Part shown: piece after piece, positions 1 through 7,969 of the stretch
Layout: each line of letters opens with the position of its first letter
How positions within the stretch are numbered: position 1 is the stretch's first letter
Assembly (NCBI GenBank): GCA_964467785.1
Contig: CAYXVB010000018.1
Coordinates: 1 to 33,025, forward strand
Direction: 5' to 3'
DNA length: 33,025 nucleotides
From: CAYXVB01 sp964467785
GTDB taxonomy: Bacteria; Bdellovibrionota; UBA1018
Notes under the pieces: model-generated
What the model was told of the DNA's origin: nothing
The model's database searches: none
The model's input: the letters and a program-made list of their open reading frames with translations, nothing else
Made by a program: the position numbers and the translations under genes

Positions 1-37
1 CCTTTAATTCCGAATGGGCCTACAATAGGTTCAGCAG

Positions 38-460
38 TTAGCGAGCGGTCGCAGCAAAAGTTGTCCTGACCTCGAGAATCGAGTTCGTATCCGAAGAATA
101 GACGATGGAAGTTTTCACCCGAGAGTCACTCACGGCTTTCATCGCCTCGTAACAATCTTTGTCGCTACTGAATTTGATCTTTTCGCCAGATTTATGAAAG
201 GTCAGTTGATTCACATGAGCGATATAGGTGTTCATCGCATGCCAAGCCGAATTTTGCGCCGAAATCGAGCACATGATTCCAACGTCGCCATTGCTCGTCT
301 TCAGTATATAGCCACCATTTGAGAGTGGAATGGCCTTTTTGATTTCAACGATCTTATTTGTGCGAGACTCCGCCAGACCAGCCAGAGGTGCTAACGCAAC
401 AATCAGGATGCCTATACCCGAGAGGCAACGCCTCATTTGACGTCTCATTTGACACTTCAT
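38..460 (-). CDS. hypothetical secreted protein, 140 aa
   Basis: No family is recognised. The N-terminus has a basic stretch rich in Met and Arg (residues 1-11), a hydrophobic core (about 13-29) and a likely signal-peptidase site after GLA (residue 30), so export to the periplasm is predicted. The mature part has two cysteines (in GIMCS and DKDCYE) that could form a disulfide. The start at 460 is supported by GAGGAA 7 nt upstream; two further in-frame Met codons follow within nine residues. Base composition is more AT-rich than in the following genes. Real gene likely, function unknown. Confidence 0.6.
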   Translation of the reverse strand: MKCQMRRQMRRCLSGIGILIVALAPLAGLAESRTNKIVEIKKAIPLSNGGYILKTSNGDVGIMCSISAQNSAWHAMNTYIAHVNQLTFHKSGEKIKFSSDKDCYEAMKAVSDSRVKTSIVYSSDTNSILEVRTTFAATAR

Positions 461-705
461 TCGCTATTCCTCGTTTCATATAGGATAGAGCAAATGAGGG
501 GCCATCCCATTTTGCCGGGAATTCAGGCAGTGTCTTCCCAGACACATGGGTACGATCTAGACGGATGTCGAGCCGAGATTCTCACGAATGAAAGGGACGC
601 CTGGAAGTGCCATGAGAACCTGCCGCCGAGGGTTTCGATTTCGATGAAGTCTATTATGAGGAGAGATGTTTACGCCCCTTCATCTCACTCGTCACTCGTC
701 TCTCG
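461..705. other. gene-free stretch upstream of the first secreted protein
   Basis: The reading frames here look like noise: no domain, no ribosome site and no codon pattern like the neighbours. The left end should hold the minus-strand promoter of the secreted protein (a TATA-rich stretch around 478-486). The right end holds short CTCGTCACT repeats listed separately. Confidence 0.4.
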
Positions 706-714
706 TCACTCGTC
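685..714. repeat. short TCACTCG direct repeats
   Basis: Three copies of TCACTCG, with TC and TCTCG interruptions, lie immediately past and across the stop codon of the small basic protein at 706. On the minus strand they read GACGAGTGACGAG. The stop codon of that gene (TGA) is itself part of a repeat unit, so the array may have set or altered its C-terminus. Confidence 0.5.
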
Positions 715-906
715 TTCCCTCATAGGCTGAGGCCCGGGAACGATTCCGGCCAGATCAGGGTCAAGACCTTCCTTCAAAAGCCGCTCTCGCTCTTCCTTTT
801 GCTCTGTACTGCGCAGCGCACGTTTTTCATTCTTATCCTGCTTCCGTTCTTGACGCATCCGCTCACGGTCTCGCTTGGCTTTGGTCGCTTGATTGGCTTT
901 TCCCAT
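706..906 (-). CDS. small highly charged protein, 66 aa
   Basis: Almost every residue in positions 4-46 is Lys, Arg, Glu, Gln or Asp, giving a single predicted charged helix that begins MGKANQATKAKRDRER. The C-terminus is short and Pro-rich. Short MGKxxxTxxKR proteins of this kind recur in many bacteria without an assigned function; a nucleic-acid or ribosome association is only a guess from charge. The start is supported by AAGGAG 8 nt upstream of the ATG. It stands alone, with no operon partner. Confidence 0.6.
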   Translation of the reverse strand: MGKANQATKAKRDRERMRQERKQDKNEKRALRSTEQKEERERLLKEGLDPDLAGIVPGPQPMREDE

Positions 907-1143
907 GAATCAGGCTCCTTTTTGTAATCGCTTAGGTTCTGGCAGTCTCCCTGAATGACGATGGCTTCGGCAAGCGAAGATCACCGATGATCCATTGGTC
1001 TAGCTTCATTCAGGCTGGGAGCCACTCAAGAGGAAAAGGGCACAATGCCGTCAAGACTCTAAAGAAGCGAACTCACTTCAGAATCGTGATATGTAACACA
1101 GCGATTGGGCATTCCCTAGGTAATTCAAGGAGCACGACCCCCA
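907..1143. other. intergenic region between two divergent small genes
   Basis: No ORF with a credible start or domain is seen. It must hold the divergent promoters for the small genes at 906 (minus) and 1144 (plus), but I could not assign clear -35/-10 pairs. No strong hairpin or repeat is visible. Confidence 0.35.
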
Positions 1144-1338
1144 ATGGACGAAAGCGATTTTGAAGGGACGTTGGTACTCGAAAAACTGGCCCAAATCGAC
1201 AAGGTCGACGACTTTTTTGAAGCCGTCGACTCAGATGATTTCGCAAAAGCCACCTCGCTGATGAAACGAGCTCAGATCGATTCGGAGACGATCGCCATCG
1301 TTTTGAAGAAGATGGAAGATGCCGACGGTCAGCATTGA
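1144..1338 (+). CDS. small acidic hypothetical protein, 64 aa
   Basis: An acidic, probably all-helical small protein beginning MDESDFEGTLVLEKLAQ, rich in Asp and Glu and ending in DADGQH. There is no signal peptide, Cys or recognised motif. AAGGAG lies about 12 nt upstream of the ATG, rather far but the best start. Codon use with GC-rich third positions fits the region. It ends 49 bp before the convergent MarR gene. Function unknown; a regulatory or adaptor role would be speculation. Confidence 0.5.
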   Translation: MDESDFEGTLVLEKLAQIDKVDDFFEAVDSDDFAKATSLMKRAQIDSETIAIVLKKMEDADGQH

Positions 1339-1386
1339 ATCCTTTTCGTCACTCGCCGCCCCGCCCCGCCCAACCCATTCAGTGAC

Positions 1387-1797
1387 TCAAAGAGCGGCGA
1401 TTTGCGAGGTCAATCGCTCCCGAAGTCTCGTCACCTCAGAGTCCATTTCGGACAAACGATCAGCGTGTTGTCCAAAGACTTCATCCGCGCGCTCCAAAGC
1501 TTCTTTGCCTTGCCTCGTCATGGCGATCAGCTTCTTTCGGGAGTCCTTGGGGTCCTCGGAGATGAATAGAAACTTCCGGCTCTCCAATCGCTTGAGGGTC
1601 TGCGTGAGCGTGCTCGGATGAACCCCCACCGCCTTGGCCAGGGCGAACGCCGAGGTGGCGGGCATGTCGATGAGATGGCTGAGCAGGCACCACTGCCCCA
1701 AGCTCAAGCCGGCCTGCTTCTCGGATTTCTGATTCAGATGGTGGATCGATAGTCCCAAATGAAAAAGTGAATGCAATGACTTAATGCGTTGATTCAT
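1387..1797 (-). CDS. MarR-family transcriptional regulator
   Basis: A 136-residue MarR-type winged-helix protein. It has N-terminal dimerisation helices, then a recognition segment (SAFALAKAVGVHPSTLTQTLKRLE, about residues 54-77) and a wing followed by the typical DPKDSRKK. LTxxGKEAL-like C-terminal residues are present. It is the third gene of the otsA-otsB-marR operon: its ATG overlaps the otsB stop by 4 bp, implying translational coupling. Members of the family usually repress their own operon by binding a short palindrome; the perfect palindrome at 4839-4850 in front of otsA is the obvious candidate site. The inducer is not predictable from the sequence. Confidence 0.85.
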   Translation of the reverse strand: MNQRIKSLHSLFHLGLSIHHLNQKSEKQAGLSLGQWCLLSHLIDMPATSAFALAKAVGVHPSTLTQTLKRLESRKFLFISEDPKDSRKKLIAMTRQGKEALERADEVFGQHADRLSEMDSEVTRLRERLTSQIAAL

Positions 1798-2579
1798 GTT
1801 CTGCCTTGGCTCTTTTGCGGAGGTCCGGAGTGGCGATGGTACTGGATCAAGACTTTTAAAAGGCGATTCATCTCTGACTGGCGCTCGATATAGTACCTCG
1901 CCTGGGAGCTCCGCTTCTCCCCCACTCGCACGGTCATGATAATGCCATCGTTGTTTAAGGCAAACACATCCTCATCCGTGTCATCGTCGCCGATATAAAA
2001 GGCGTTCCGCGTGCCGGATCGCTTCATCAGCTCCATCAGGGCCATCCCCTTGTGGGGAGCCCCTTCGGGCATGAGATTGACGACGGATTTTCCGGCGATG
2101 ACCCGGGGCGTGGGTGATAGCGCCGCGACTGCATCGCGGATCTGCGCCTTGGCCTTTTTCTTATTGCGTGATCGACGGTAATGAATGGCCAATGAGTAGG
2201 TCTTGTCTTCGACCTCCACGCCGGGGACGAACCTGACCTGAGCCAGACTCTCCTTCCAACTTTGGCAAGTTTTCCTGGCACTTTTGAGGGAACTGAGATT
2301 GTCCCCCAAACCCTCAAGGCCATGATTTCCGATCAGGTAAGGCGGCTCAAACGGCAGGCGCTGCCTGAGGTCTTCAATGCTGCGGCCCGAGATAATAGCG
2401 ACCGGCACAAGCTCAGAGAGTTCCCGAAGCAAGGCTGCCGTCGTATTGCTCATCGTCGCATGGGATGGCACTCGCACGATTTTGGAAAGAGTGCCGTCAA
2501 AGTCAAAGGCAAAAAGGGACTGGGTAAAAGTCAGCGACTCCAGGATCATTAGGCTTCCTGGAGCAAATAAGGGATTCAT
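1794..2579 (-). CDS. otsB: trehalose-6-phosphate phosphatase
   Basis: It removes phosphate from trehalose 6-phosphate, the second step of the OtsA/OtsB trehalose pathway, in the cytoplasm. HAD-superfamily motifs are all present: FDFDGTLS at about residue 25 (nucleophile Asp26 and Asp28), AIISGRS, GNHGLEG (a family hallmark), a Lys in APHKGMAL, and GDDDTDEDVF near residue 197. The 261-residue length is normal for OtsB. It overlaps otsA upstream and the MarR gene downstream by 4 bp each (ATGA), so the three are one transcription and translation unit. A second possible start (MILESL) lies ten codons downstream. Confidence 0.95.
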   Translation of the reverse strand: MNPLFAPGSLMILESLTFTQSLFAFDFDGTLSKIVRVPSHATMSNTTAALLRELSELVPVAIISGRSIEDLRQRLPFEPPYLIGNHGLEGLGDNLSSLKSARKTCQSWKESLAQVRFVPGVEVEDKTYSLAIHYRRSRNKKKAKAQIRDAVAALSPTPRVIAGKSVVNLMPEGAPHKGMALMELMKRSGTRNAFYIGDDDTDEDVFALNNDGIIMTVRVGEKRSSQARYYIERQSEMNRLLKVLIQYHRHSGPPQKSQGRT

Positions 2580-4816
2580 AGCGTGATCGACATCCTTCCT
2601 TGAACCTTATCCTCTAAATGCCCAAACAAGCGCGTGCGCTGCCTCAGTCTGGCGGCATCAAGCAGCATCCGCCCAGCCCAGCGATAGACATTGAACTCCT
2701 GAATGAGCCCTCTCATGCTGCGGAGCCGATTGCGTTGCTCGCTCTTGGGCATCTCCAACGCAACGTGTAGAGCAGCGGCACATTGGTCGATGTTGTACGG
2801 GTTCACGATCAGTGCCTCAGGCAGCTCGCGACTGGCTCCGGTGAATTGGCTGAGGATCAGCACGCCTTGCTCGTCGTCGCGCGATGCGACAAACTCCTTT
2901 GCGACCAGGTTCATGCCGTCATGGAGGCTGGTCACGACGCAGACATCGGCCCCCCGGTAGTATTCATACACTTGTGGGGCATTGTGGTGCTCGATCTTGA
3001 GGCAGATGGGTTCGTAGGTCTCGCTGCCAAAGCGCTGATTGATCCGGGTCGCCATCGCTCGAACATCCGCTTCAAAATGCTGGTACTGGTCAATGGAAGA
3101 GCGCGAGGGCGCCGCGATCTGAACCAACGTGAACTTGCCGATCCACTTGGGCTCAAGCTCAAGAAGCCTCTCAACCGCCAGGAACCGCTCCAAGATGCCC
3201 TTCGTGTAATCCAGTCGGTCCACGCCAATCCCAATTAAGCGATCTTCAGGCATCCCGTTCAGACTCCGGATCCGGGAGCGACATTCCTTAACCGCCTTTT
3301 GCTCCTTGAGCCACTTCACGGGGTACTCAATAGAGATCGGATAATGGTTTACCGCCGTCAGATTCCCCCGGTAGGAAATCGTCGAGGTCTCCTGGTCGAT
3401 CCGGCTCTCCATGAAGCGGTCCACGGCGTCGATGAAGTTGTTGCAGTGAAAGCGGGTGTGAAAGCCCAAGATACTGCTTCCGAGCAGCCCATCGAGGAGC
3501 TCCTCTCTCCACGGACAGATGCCGAAGACCTCCGGGTTCGGAAACGGGATATGCCAAAACGTGATGACCGTCGCCTTGGGGAGCCGCTCCTTGATCATTT
3601 TGGGGAGAAGCGCGAAATGATAGTCCTGCACCAACACCACCGGGTCGTCCGTCTTTGCCTCTTTTACGACGGCGTCGGCAAAACGCTTGTTGACCGCGAC
3701 GTATTGCGCCCAATCCTGCGAGCGAAAGATCGGCCGCGTGTGCGCAATATGGCAGAGCGCCCAGAGGCCTTCGTTGGCGAATCCATAGTAGTAGCCCTGC
3801 TCTTCCTCCGGGGTGAGCCAAACGCGGCGAATCTGATAGGACGGATTCTCGGGTGGCACTCGGATATGATCGTTTTTGTCGACCACCTCCCGGTCCGCAT
3901 TGCCCGATCCGTGCGCGATCCACGTGCCCGAGCAGGCCCTCATGATTGGCTCCAGCGCCGTCACCAAGCCGCTCGCGGGAAACTGCACCTCGATCCTCTC
4001 GTTTCGTCTGACATGGATGTAGGGCTCGCGGTTCGAGACGATCAGCACCTCGTCGCCCGTCAGCTCCGTGTTGAGGATCTCTTTGAGGGCTCGCGGGCTC
4101 CAGGTGATCTGGCTTTCGTCTTTCGCTTTTCGCTCCGATTCCAGATCGCGGATCAAAACGCGCAGATCCTTCACGATGGGTCGCAGCTCGGGCGACACGA
4201 TCTGAGAGATCGGCTTGAGCAACCCCTCCCCTTTAAGCAGAGATCTCAGCCCCTTGATCCATCCTTTCCAACTCATCTGGGCGATCAAGACGGTCAGCAG
4301 CGAAATGACCGCGGCGAGCCCGGCAAAGAGATAGACGATGTACCATTTGGTGTCGGAGCTCCGGCGGACGACAAAGCTCATGTCGTGGACCAAGACGAGA
4401 TTACCTAAGTTGCGCCCCGACTCTTCGATCGGTTGAAACGCGAGGTGCAGCGGCCCTTGCGGGAGCTTGATGATCTTAGACTGCGTTTCCGTCCCCGTCG
4501 TAACGTCGCAACGGATGTCCTTGATTAAGCTCTGGGTCTTGTAGAACAATTTTTTTTCTGGGCTGCAAAAGGCAATCGCATAAAGGCGCTCGTCTTGGAT
4601 CACGCGGTCAAAGAGGCGTTGGACCTTCGCGCCCTCCTTGGCATCCAAAAGCGGCACAAGCGAGTCTTGCAGGGTGTTTCCGATCAACTTCGTCCGGATG
4701 TCCATGTCCCTCACGAACCATTTGAGCGTGAGAGTGTCCACGAGGGGGACGACACCATAGGCAACGAGTCCCAACACCACCGCCAGAGGAAAAATAAAGC
4801 GTAAGGATAGGCGCAT
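2576..4816 (-). CDS. otsA: membrane-anchored trehalose-6-phosphate synthase (GT20)
   Basis: It makes trehalose 6-phosphate from a nucleotide-glucose and glucose 6-phosphate. The GT20 domain begins near residue 255 (VLIVSNREPY) and holds QDYHFALLP, TFWHIPFPNPE, GFHTRFHCNNF, GVDRLDYTKGI and LHDGMNLVAKEFVA, all typical of active OtsA. Unusually, about 250 residues precede it: a transmembrane helix (about 5-27), an extracytoplasmic segment of about 130 residues, a second helix (about 157-180) and a charged linker, the layout of a sensor-kinase input module. The start ATG at 4816 follows a GTG at 4819. There is no Shine-Dalgarno and the -10 box is 6-7 nt away. First gene of otsA-otsB-marR. Confidence 0.93.
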   Translation of the reverse strand: MRLSLRFIFPLAVVLGLVAYGVVPLVDTLTLKWFVRDMDIRTKLIGNTLQDSLVPLLDAKEGAKVQRLFDRVIQDERLYAIAFCSPEKKLFYKTQSLIKDIRCDVTTGTETQSKIIKLPQGPLHLAFQPIEESGRNLGNLVLVHDMSFVVRRSSDTKWYIVYLFAGLAAVISLLTVLIAQMSWKGWIKGLRSLLKGEGLLKPISQIVSPELRPIVKDLRVLIRDLESERKAKDESQITWSPRALKEILNTELTGDEVLIVSNREPYIHVRRNERIEVQFPASGLVTALEPIMRACSGTWIAHGSGNADREVVDKNDHIRVPPENPSYQIRRVWLTPEEEQGYYYGFANEGLWALCHIAHTRPIFRSQDWAQYVAVNKRFADAVVKEAKTDDPVVLVQDYHFALLPKMIKERLPKATVITFWHIPFPNPEVFGICPWREELLDGLLGSSILGFHTRFHCNNFIDAVDRFMESRIDQETSTISYRGNLTAVNHYPISIEYPVKWLKEQKAVKECRSRIRSLNGMPEDRLIGIGVDRLDYTKGILERFLAVERLLELEPKWIGKFTLVQIAAPSRSSIDQYQHFEADVRAMATRINQRFGSETYEPICLKIEHHNAPQVYEYYRGADVCVVTSLHDGMNLVAKEFVASRDDEQGVLILSQFTGASRELPEALIVNPYNIDQCAAALHVALEMPKSEQRNRLRSMRGLIQEFNVYRWAGRMLLDAARLRQRTRLFGHLEDKVQGRMSITL

Positions 4817-4822
4817 CACAGG

Positions 4823-4857
4823 AGTTTACTTGATTCATTTTGATATCAAAGTAAAAT
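4823..4857. promoter_or_regulatory. divergent otsA / GH15 promoter with MarR-type operator
   Basis: A perfect 12-bp palindrome TTTGATATCAAA lies at 4839-4850. On the plus strand it sits exactly between TTGATT (4830-4835) and TAAAAT (4852-4857), a -35/-10 pair with a 16-bp spacer reading into the GH15 gene. On the minus strand TTGATA inside the palindrome (4844-4849) and TAAACT (4823-4828), spacer 15, read into otsA. A repressor bound here would block both directions. The palindrome resembles MarR-type sites, and the operon's last gene is a MarR regulator. Sites are read by eye. Confidence 0.7.
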
Positions 4858-4899
4858 CGGAAAACTGGAAACTGTAGAGCTTCATGAGGAGGTTCGAAC

Positions 4900-6675
4900 G
4901 TGTATCGCTACGGATTGATTGGAAACTGCCAAACGGCGGCGCTCATTTATCACGACGCATCCATTGACTGGCTCTGCTTTCCGCGGCCCGACAGTCCTCC
5001 GGTTTTCGGGCGTTTACTCGATCCCGAAGGCGGAAGCTTTCGCATCGAAGCGCAGGATCTCGCGTCCACGGACCAGAGCTATCTCGATAACACCAACATC
5101 CTCATCACCCGCCTCCACACCCAGGACGGCTCGGAACTGAAGATCACCGATTTCTGTCCGCGGTTTTCGCAACACGGCCGGATGTTTCGCCCCAACGCGC
5201 TCTTTCGGATCGTGGAGCCGGTCTCAGGCAGTCCCACGATCCAGGTGAGCTGCAGGCCCGTCAACGGCTGGGACAGGACGTGGGTCAACCCCGTGCGAGG
5301 TAACAATCACCTCCGCTTTGACATCGGCGGCGAATCGCTCCGGCTTCTGACCAACATGCCTCTCACTTATCTATGCGACGGGACTTCGTTCGCCCTCAAG
5401 GAACCGTTGTACTTTGGCCTGACCTGGGGCCTTGGCATCGAAGACGATCTCGTCCGCACGACCCAATCCTTTCTCGAGCAGACTAAAGAGTATTGGCGAA
5501 CTTGGGTAAAACAATGCTCGATTCCGAGCCTCTACCAGGCCGAAACGATTCGCTCAGCGCTCACGCTCAAGCTCCACTGCTACGAGGACACGGGGGCGAT
5601 CCTCGCCGCCCTGACGACCAGCCTCCCCGAGGAAGTGGGACAGCACCGAAATTGGGACTATCGATATTGCTGGCTCCGGGACGCATACTTCGTCTTATCG
5701 GCCTTTCACAATCTGGGGCATTTCGAAGAGATGGAAGGCTTCATTACTTTTCTTCTCAACATCGCCGAAAAGCATGAACACTCACGCGAAAAGCTGCGCC
5801 CCGTTTACCGCCTCGATCAGAGTCTGCCGCTGCCGGAACTAGTGCATCCCCACTGGCGAGGGTTTCTCTCAACCGGCCCAGTGAGAAGCGGAAACCAGGC
5901 CGCCGAGCACGTCCAAAACGATGTGTACGGCGAGATGATCTTGACGCTGGCCCCGATCTTCTTCGATGACCGCTTCAAGCATCTCCGATCCAAGGACCAT
6001 GAAGGATTACTCAAGCATTTGGCGAAGCTCTGTGCGCAGAATGTCTCCAAGCCTGACGCCGGACTTTGGGAAATCCGAAACGGCTGGCAGGAGCACTCCT
6101 TCTCGAATCTCATGTGCTGGGCCGGCTTGGAGCGCATCGAGCGAATCAAACAGAGAGGCTACCTCAAGGATCTATCCTTTGATCTCCCCAAAGCAAAGGC
6201 GCAGGCTGAGGAAGCGATCCGCAGAGCCGTACGCGAGGGCGCGCTGCGAAACGGTCCCGCCGATGAGAGCTTCGACGCCGCGCTTCTTCAGCTGCCGATC
6301 CTCCGCTTTCCGGATCTGGACGTCTCGCGGCGAACTGTTGAAATCATTCGCCAGGAGCTCAGTGTCGTCAACGATCCGGGCTCGCAGGCGTTTCTCTATC
6401 GGTACAAAAGAAAGGACGATTTCGGTCTGCCTCAGTCCGCCTTTCTCATCTGCTCGTTTTGGCTCGTACAGGCGCTCGCCAAGATCGGAGAGATCAGTGA
6501 AGCCCGCGAAGTCATGGCCGAAGCGGTCGCTTCCGCCAACTCCCTTGGGCTTCTTTCCGAGCACTTTATTCCGAAAGGAAAAGGTCAGGTCGGCAACTTC
6601 CCCCAGGCCTACTCGCACGTGGGGCAGATCAACGCGGCGTTTGCCATCAGCCCATCCTGGGGGGATGTGCTTTGA
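4900..6675 (+). CDS. glycoside hydrolase family 15 (glucoamylase or trehalase)
   Basis: A 591-residue GH15 enzyme that hydrolyses terminal alpha-glucosidic bonds. Landmarks run in family order: N-terminal MYRYGLIGNCQTAALI and DWLCFPRPDSPPVFG (a beta-sandwich-like region), then the (alpha/alpha)6 barrel with HRNWDYRYCWLRDAYF, EHVQNDVYGEM, a catalytic Glu in AGLWEIRNGWQEHS, and LLSEHFIPKGKGQVGNFPQ near the C-terminus. The GTG start has a strong AGGAGG 6 nt upstream. It is divergent from otsA over a shared operator, so trehalose is a plausible substrate; some actinobacterial GH15 enzymes are trehalases. Maltodextrin or isomaltodextrin remain possible. No signal peptide, so cytoplasmic. Confidence 0.92.
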   Translation: MYRYGLIGNCQTAALIYHDASIDWLCFPRPDSPPVFGRLLDPEGGSFRIEAQDLASTDQSYLDNTNILITRLHTQDGSELKITDFCPRFSQHGRMFRPNALFRIVEPVSGSPTIQVSCRPVNGWDRTWVNPVRGNNHLRFDIGGESLRLLTNMPLTYLCDGTSFALKEPLYFGLTWGLGIEDDLVRTTQSFLEQTKEYWRTWVKQCSIPSLYQAETIRSALTLKLHCYEDTGAILAALTTSLPEEVGQHRNWDYRYCWLRDAYFVLSAFHNLGHFEEMEGFITFLLNIAEKHEHSREKLRPVYRLDQSLPLPELVHPHWRGFLSTGPVRSGNQAAEHVQNDVYGEMILTLAPIFFDDRFKHLRSKDHEGLLKHLAKLCAQNVSKPDAGLWEIRNGWQEHSFSNLMCWAGLERIERIKQRGYLKDLSFDLPKAKAQAEEAIRRAVREGALRNGPADESFDAALLQLPILRFPDLDVSRRTVEIIRQELSVVNDPGSQAFLYRYKRKDDFGLPQSAFLICSFWLVQALAKIGEISEAREVMAEAVASANSLGLLSEHFIPKGKGQVGNFPQAYSHVGQINAAFAISPSWGDVL

Positions 6676-6718
6676 GCGCTAGCCCTGGGCCGACTCCCCG
6701 CGCCCTGATTGCAAACCG

Positions 6719-7960
6719 TCACGACTTTTTAAGGGTCTCTTCCATTCGTATCGCGACCACGCCCCCCGAGGCGAGCGTGATGACGGCCACAACCCAGATC
6801 GCCGCATTGACTCCGAAAACATCCGCCGTAATTCCCGCAATAATGGCGCCGATCGCGTAGCCGGAGTCGCGCCACAGACGATACACTCCGACGGCCGAGG
6901 CCCTCCAGGAGGGATGGACGACATCGCCGATCGCCGCCAATAGCGTCGGGTAAACCATCGCGGTGCCCACTCCGAGGAAGACTCCGCCGGCCGCAAACCA
7001 TCCAAAGGAGTGGGAAACGGCAGTGAGCGCGATCCCCGCGGCTTGAATCCACATACCCGCCGCGATCAGCCATTTTCTGCCGATCTGATCCGAAAGATGC
7101 CCGGTCCAAAGCTGTAAGAGCCCCCAGGTCGCCGGATAGATCGCCGCGAGCCAACCGATCCGCTCCAGGCTCAGACCAGCAGCAGCAAAGGCGATGGGAA
7201 AGAGCCCCCAAGCCATGCCGTCATTGAGATTGTTGGCAAAGCCCGCTTGCGTGATGGACGAGAGATTTCGGTCCGAGAACGAGCTTTTGATGAAGATCTC
7301 GCGCTGACTCAATTGAACGGAAAGAGCTTCGGAGTGCAGCTTGACCTCATAAGCGACGTGATGCTGGGTCTCGCGCACAAAGAACAAACTCAACACCAGG
7401 CCGACCCAAGCGTACGCGATCCCGAGGTAAAAAGGCTGCGGACGAAGCGCGTAATGGCTCGCGATATATCCGGTCGCCAGCGCGGAGCCCGCGACGGCAA
7501 AGTAGCCGGCAAATTCGTTGAAGCCCATGGCCAGGCCGCGACGGGCGGGGCCGACGAGATCGATCTTCATGATGACCGTGGTGGACCAGGTGAGTCCCTG
7601 CGAGATGCCGAGCAAAACGTTTGCCGCGAGAATCCAATTCCAGCTTGGGGCCCAGATCAAAAGAAAGGGCACGGGCAGCGCGATCGCCCATCCGATCACG
7701 AGCACGAGCTTCCGCCCGAAGCGATCCGAAAGTCTTCCGGCAAAATAATTCGTGAACGCTTTGACGAACCCGAAAACAACGATGAAAGAGAGGATCGCCG
7801 CCTTGGCCGCCAGGTGAAATTCTTTTTCCGCCAGATGAGGCAATATGCTCCGCTCGAGGCCGACCATGGCCCCGACAAAGGCGTTTACGACCACCAATAG
7901 CGAGAATTGGCCCAGATTTTCTTTTAAGCCCAGCCGAGGAGCTACTACCGCGCCGGTCAC
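6719..7960 (-). CDS. MFS transporter
   Basis: A 413-residue major facilitator with about twelve hydrophobic segments. The loop 2-3 signature is GRLSDRFGRKLVL and a second copy, GHLSDQIGRKW, lies between helices 8 and 9. Other features are typical of drug/metabolite antiporters, but the substrate cannot be named. The GTG start is preceded by AAGGA 8 nt upstream. It begins 9 bp after the stop of the RibD/DHFR-like gene, so it is probably the last gene of a pirin-reductase-MFS operon. That company suggests a detoxification or xenobiotic-response unit (inference). Confidence 0.88.
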   Translation of the reverse strand: MTGAVVAPRLGLKENLGQFSLLVVVNAFVGAMVGLERSILPHLAEKEFHLAAKAAILSFIVVFGFVKAFTNYFAGRLSDRFGRKLVLVIGWAIALPVPFLLIWAPSWNWILAANVLLGISQGLTWSTTVIMKIDLVGPARRGLAMGFNEFAGYFAVAGSALATGYIASHYALRPQPFYLGIAYAWVGLVLSLFFVRETQHHVAYEVKLHSEALSVQLSQREIFIKSSFSDRNLSSITQAGFANNLNDGMAWGLFPIAFAAAGLSLERIGWLAAIYPATWGLLQLWTGHLSDQIGRKWLIAAGMWIQAAGIALTAVSHSFGWFAAGGVFLGVGTAMVYPTLLAAIGDVVHPSWRASAVGVYRLWRDSGYAIGAIIAGITADVFGVNAAIWVVAVITLASGGVVAIRMEETLKKS

Positions 7961-7969
7961 ACCGTTTCC

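Noticed and set aside
3299..4408. Long plus-strand frame antisense to otsA
   Set aside because: A shadow of the GT20 gene; composition rich in His, Arg and Asp is typical of antisense frames in GC-rich DNA.
4885..4900. GGTTCGAAC as a possible tRNA T-loop
   Set aside because: No acceptor or anticodon stem can be folded around it; it is the ribosome-binding region of the GH15 gene.
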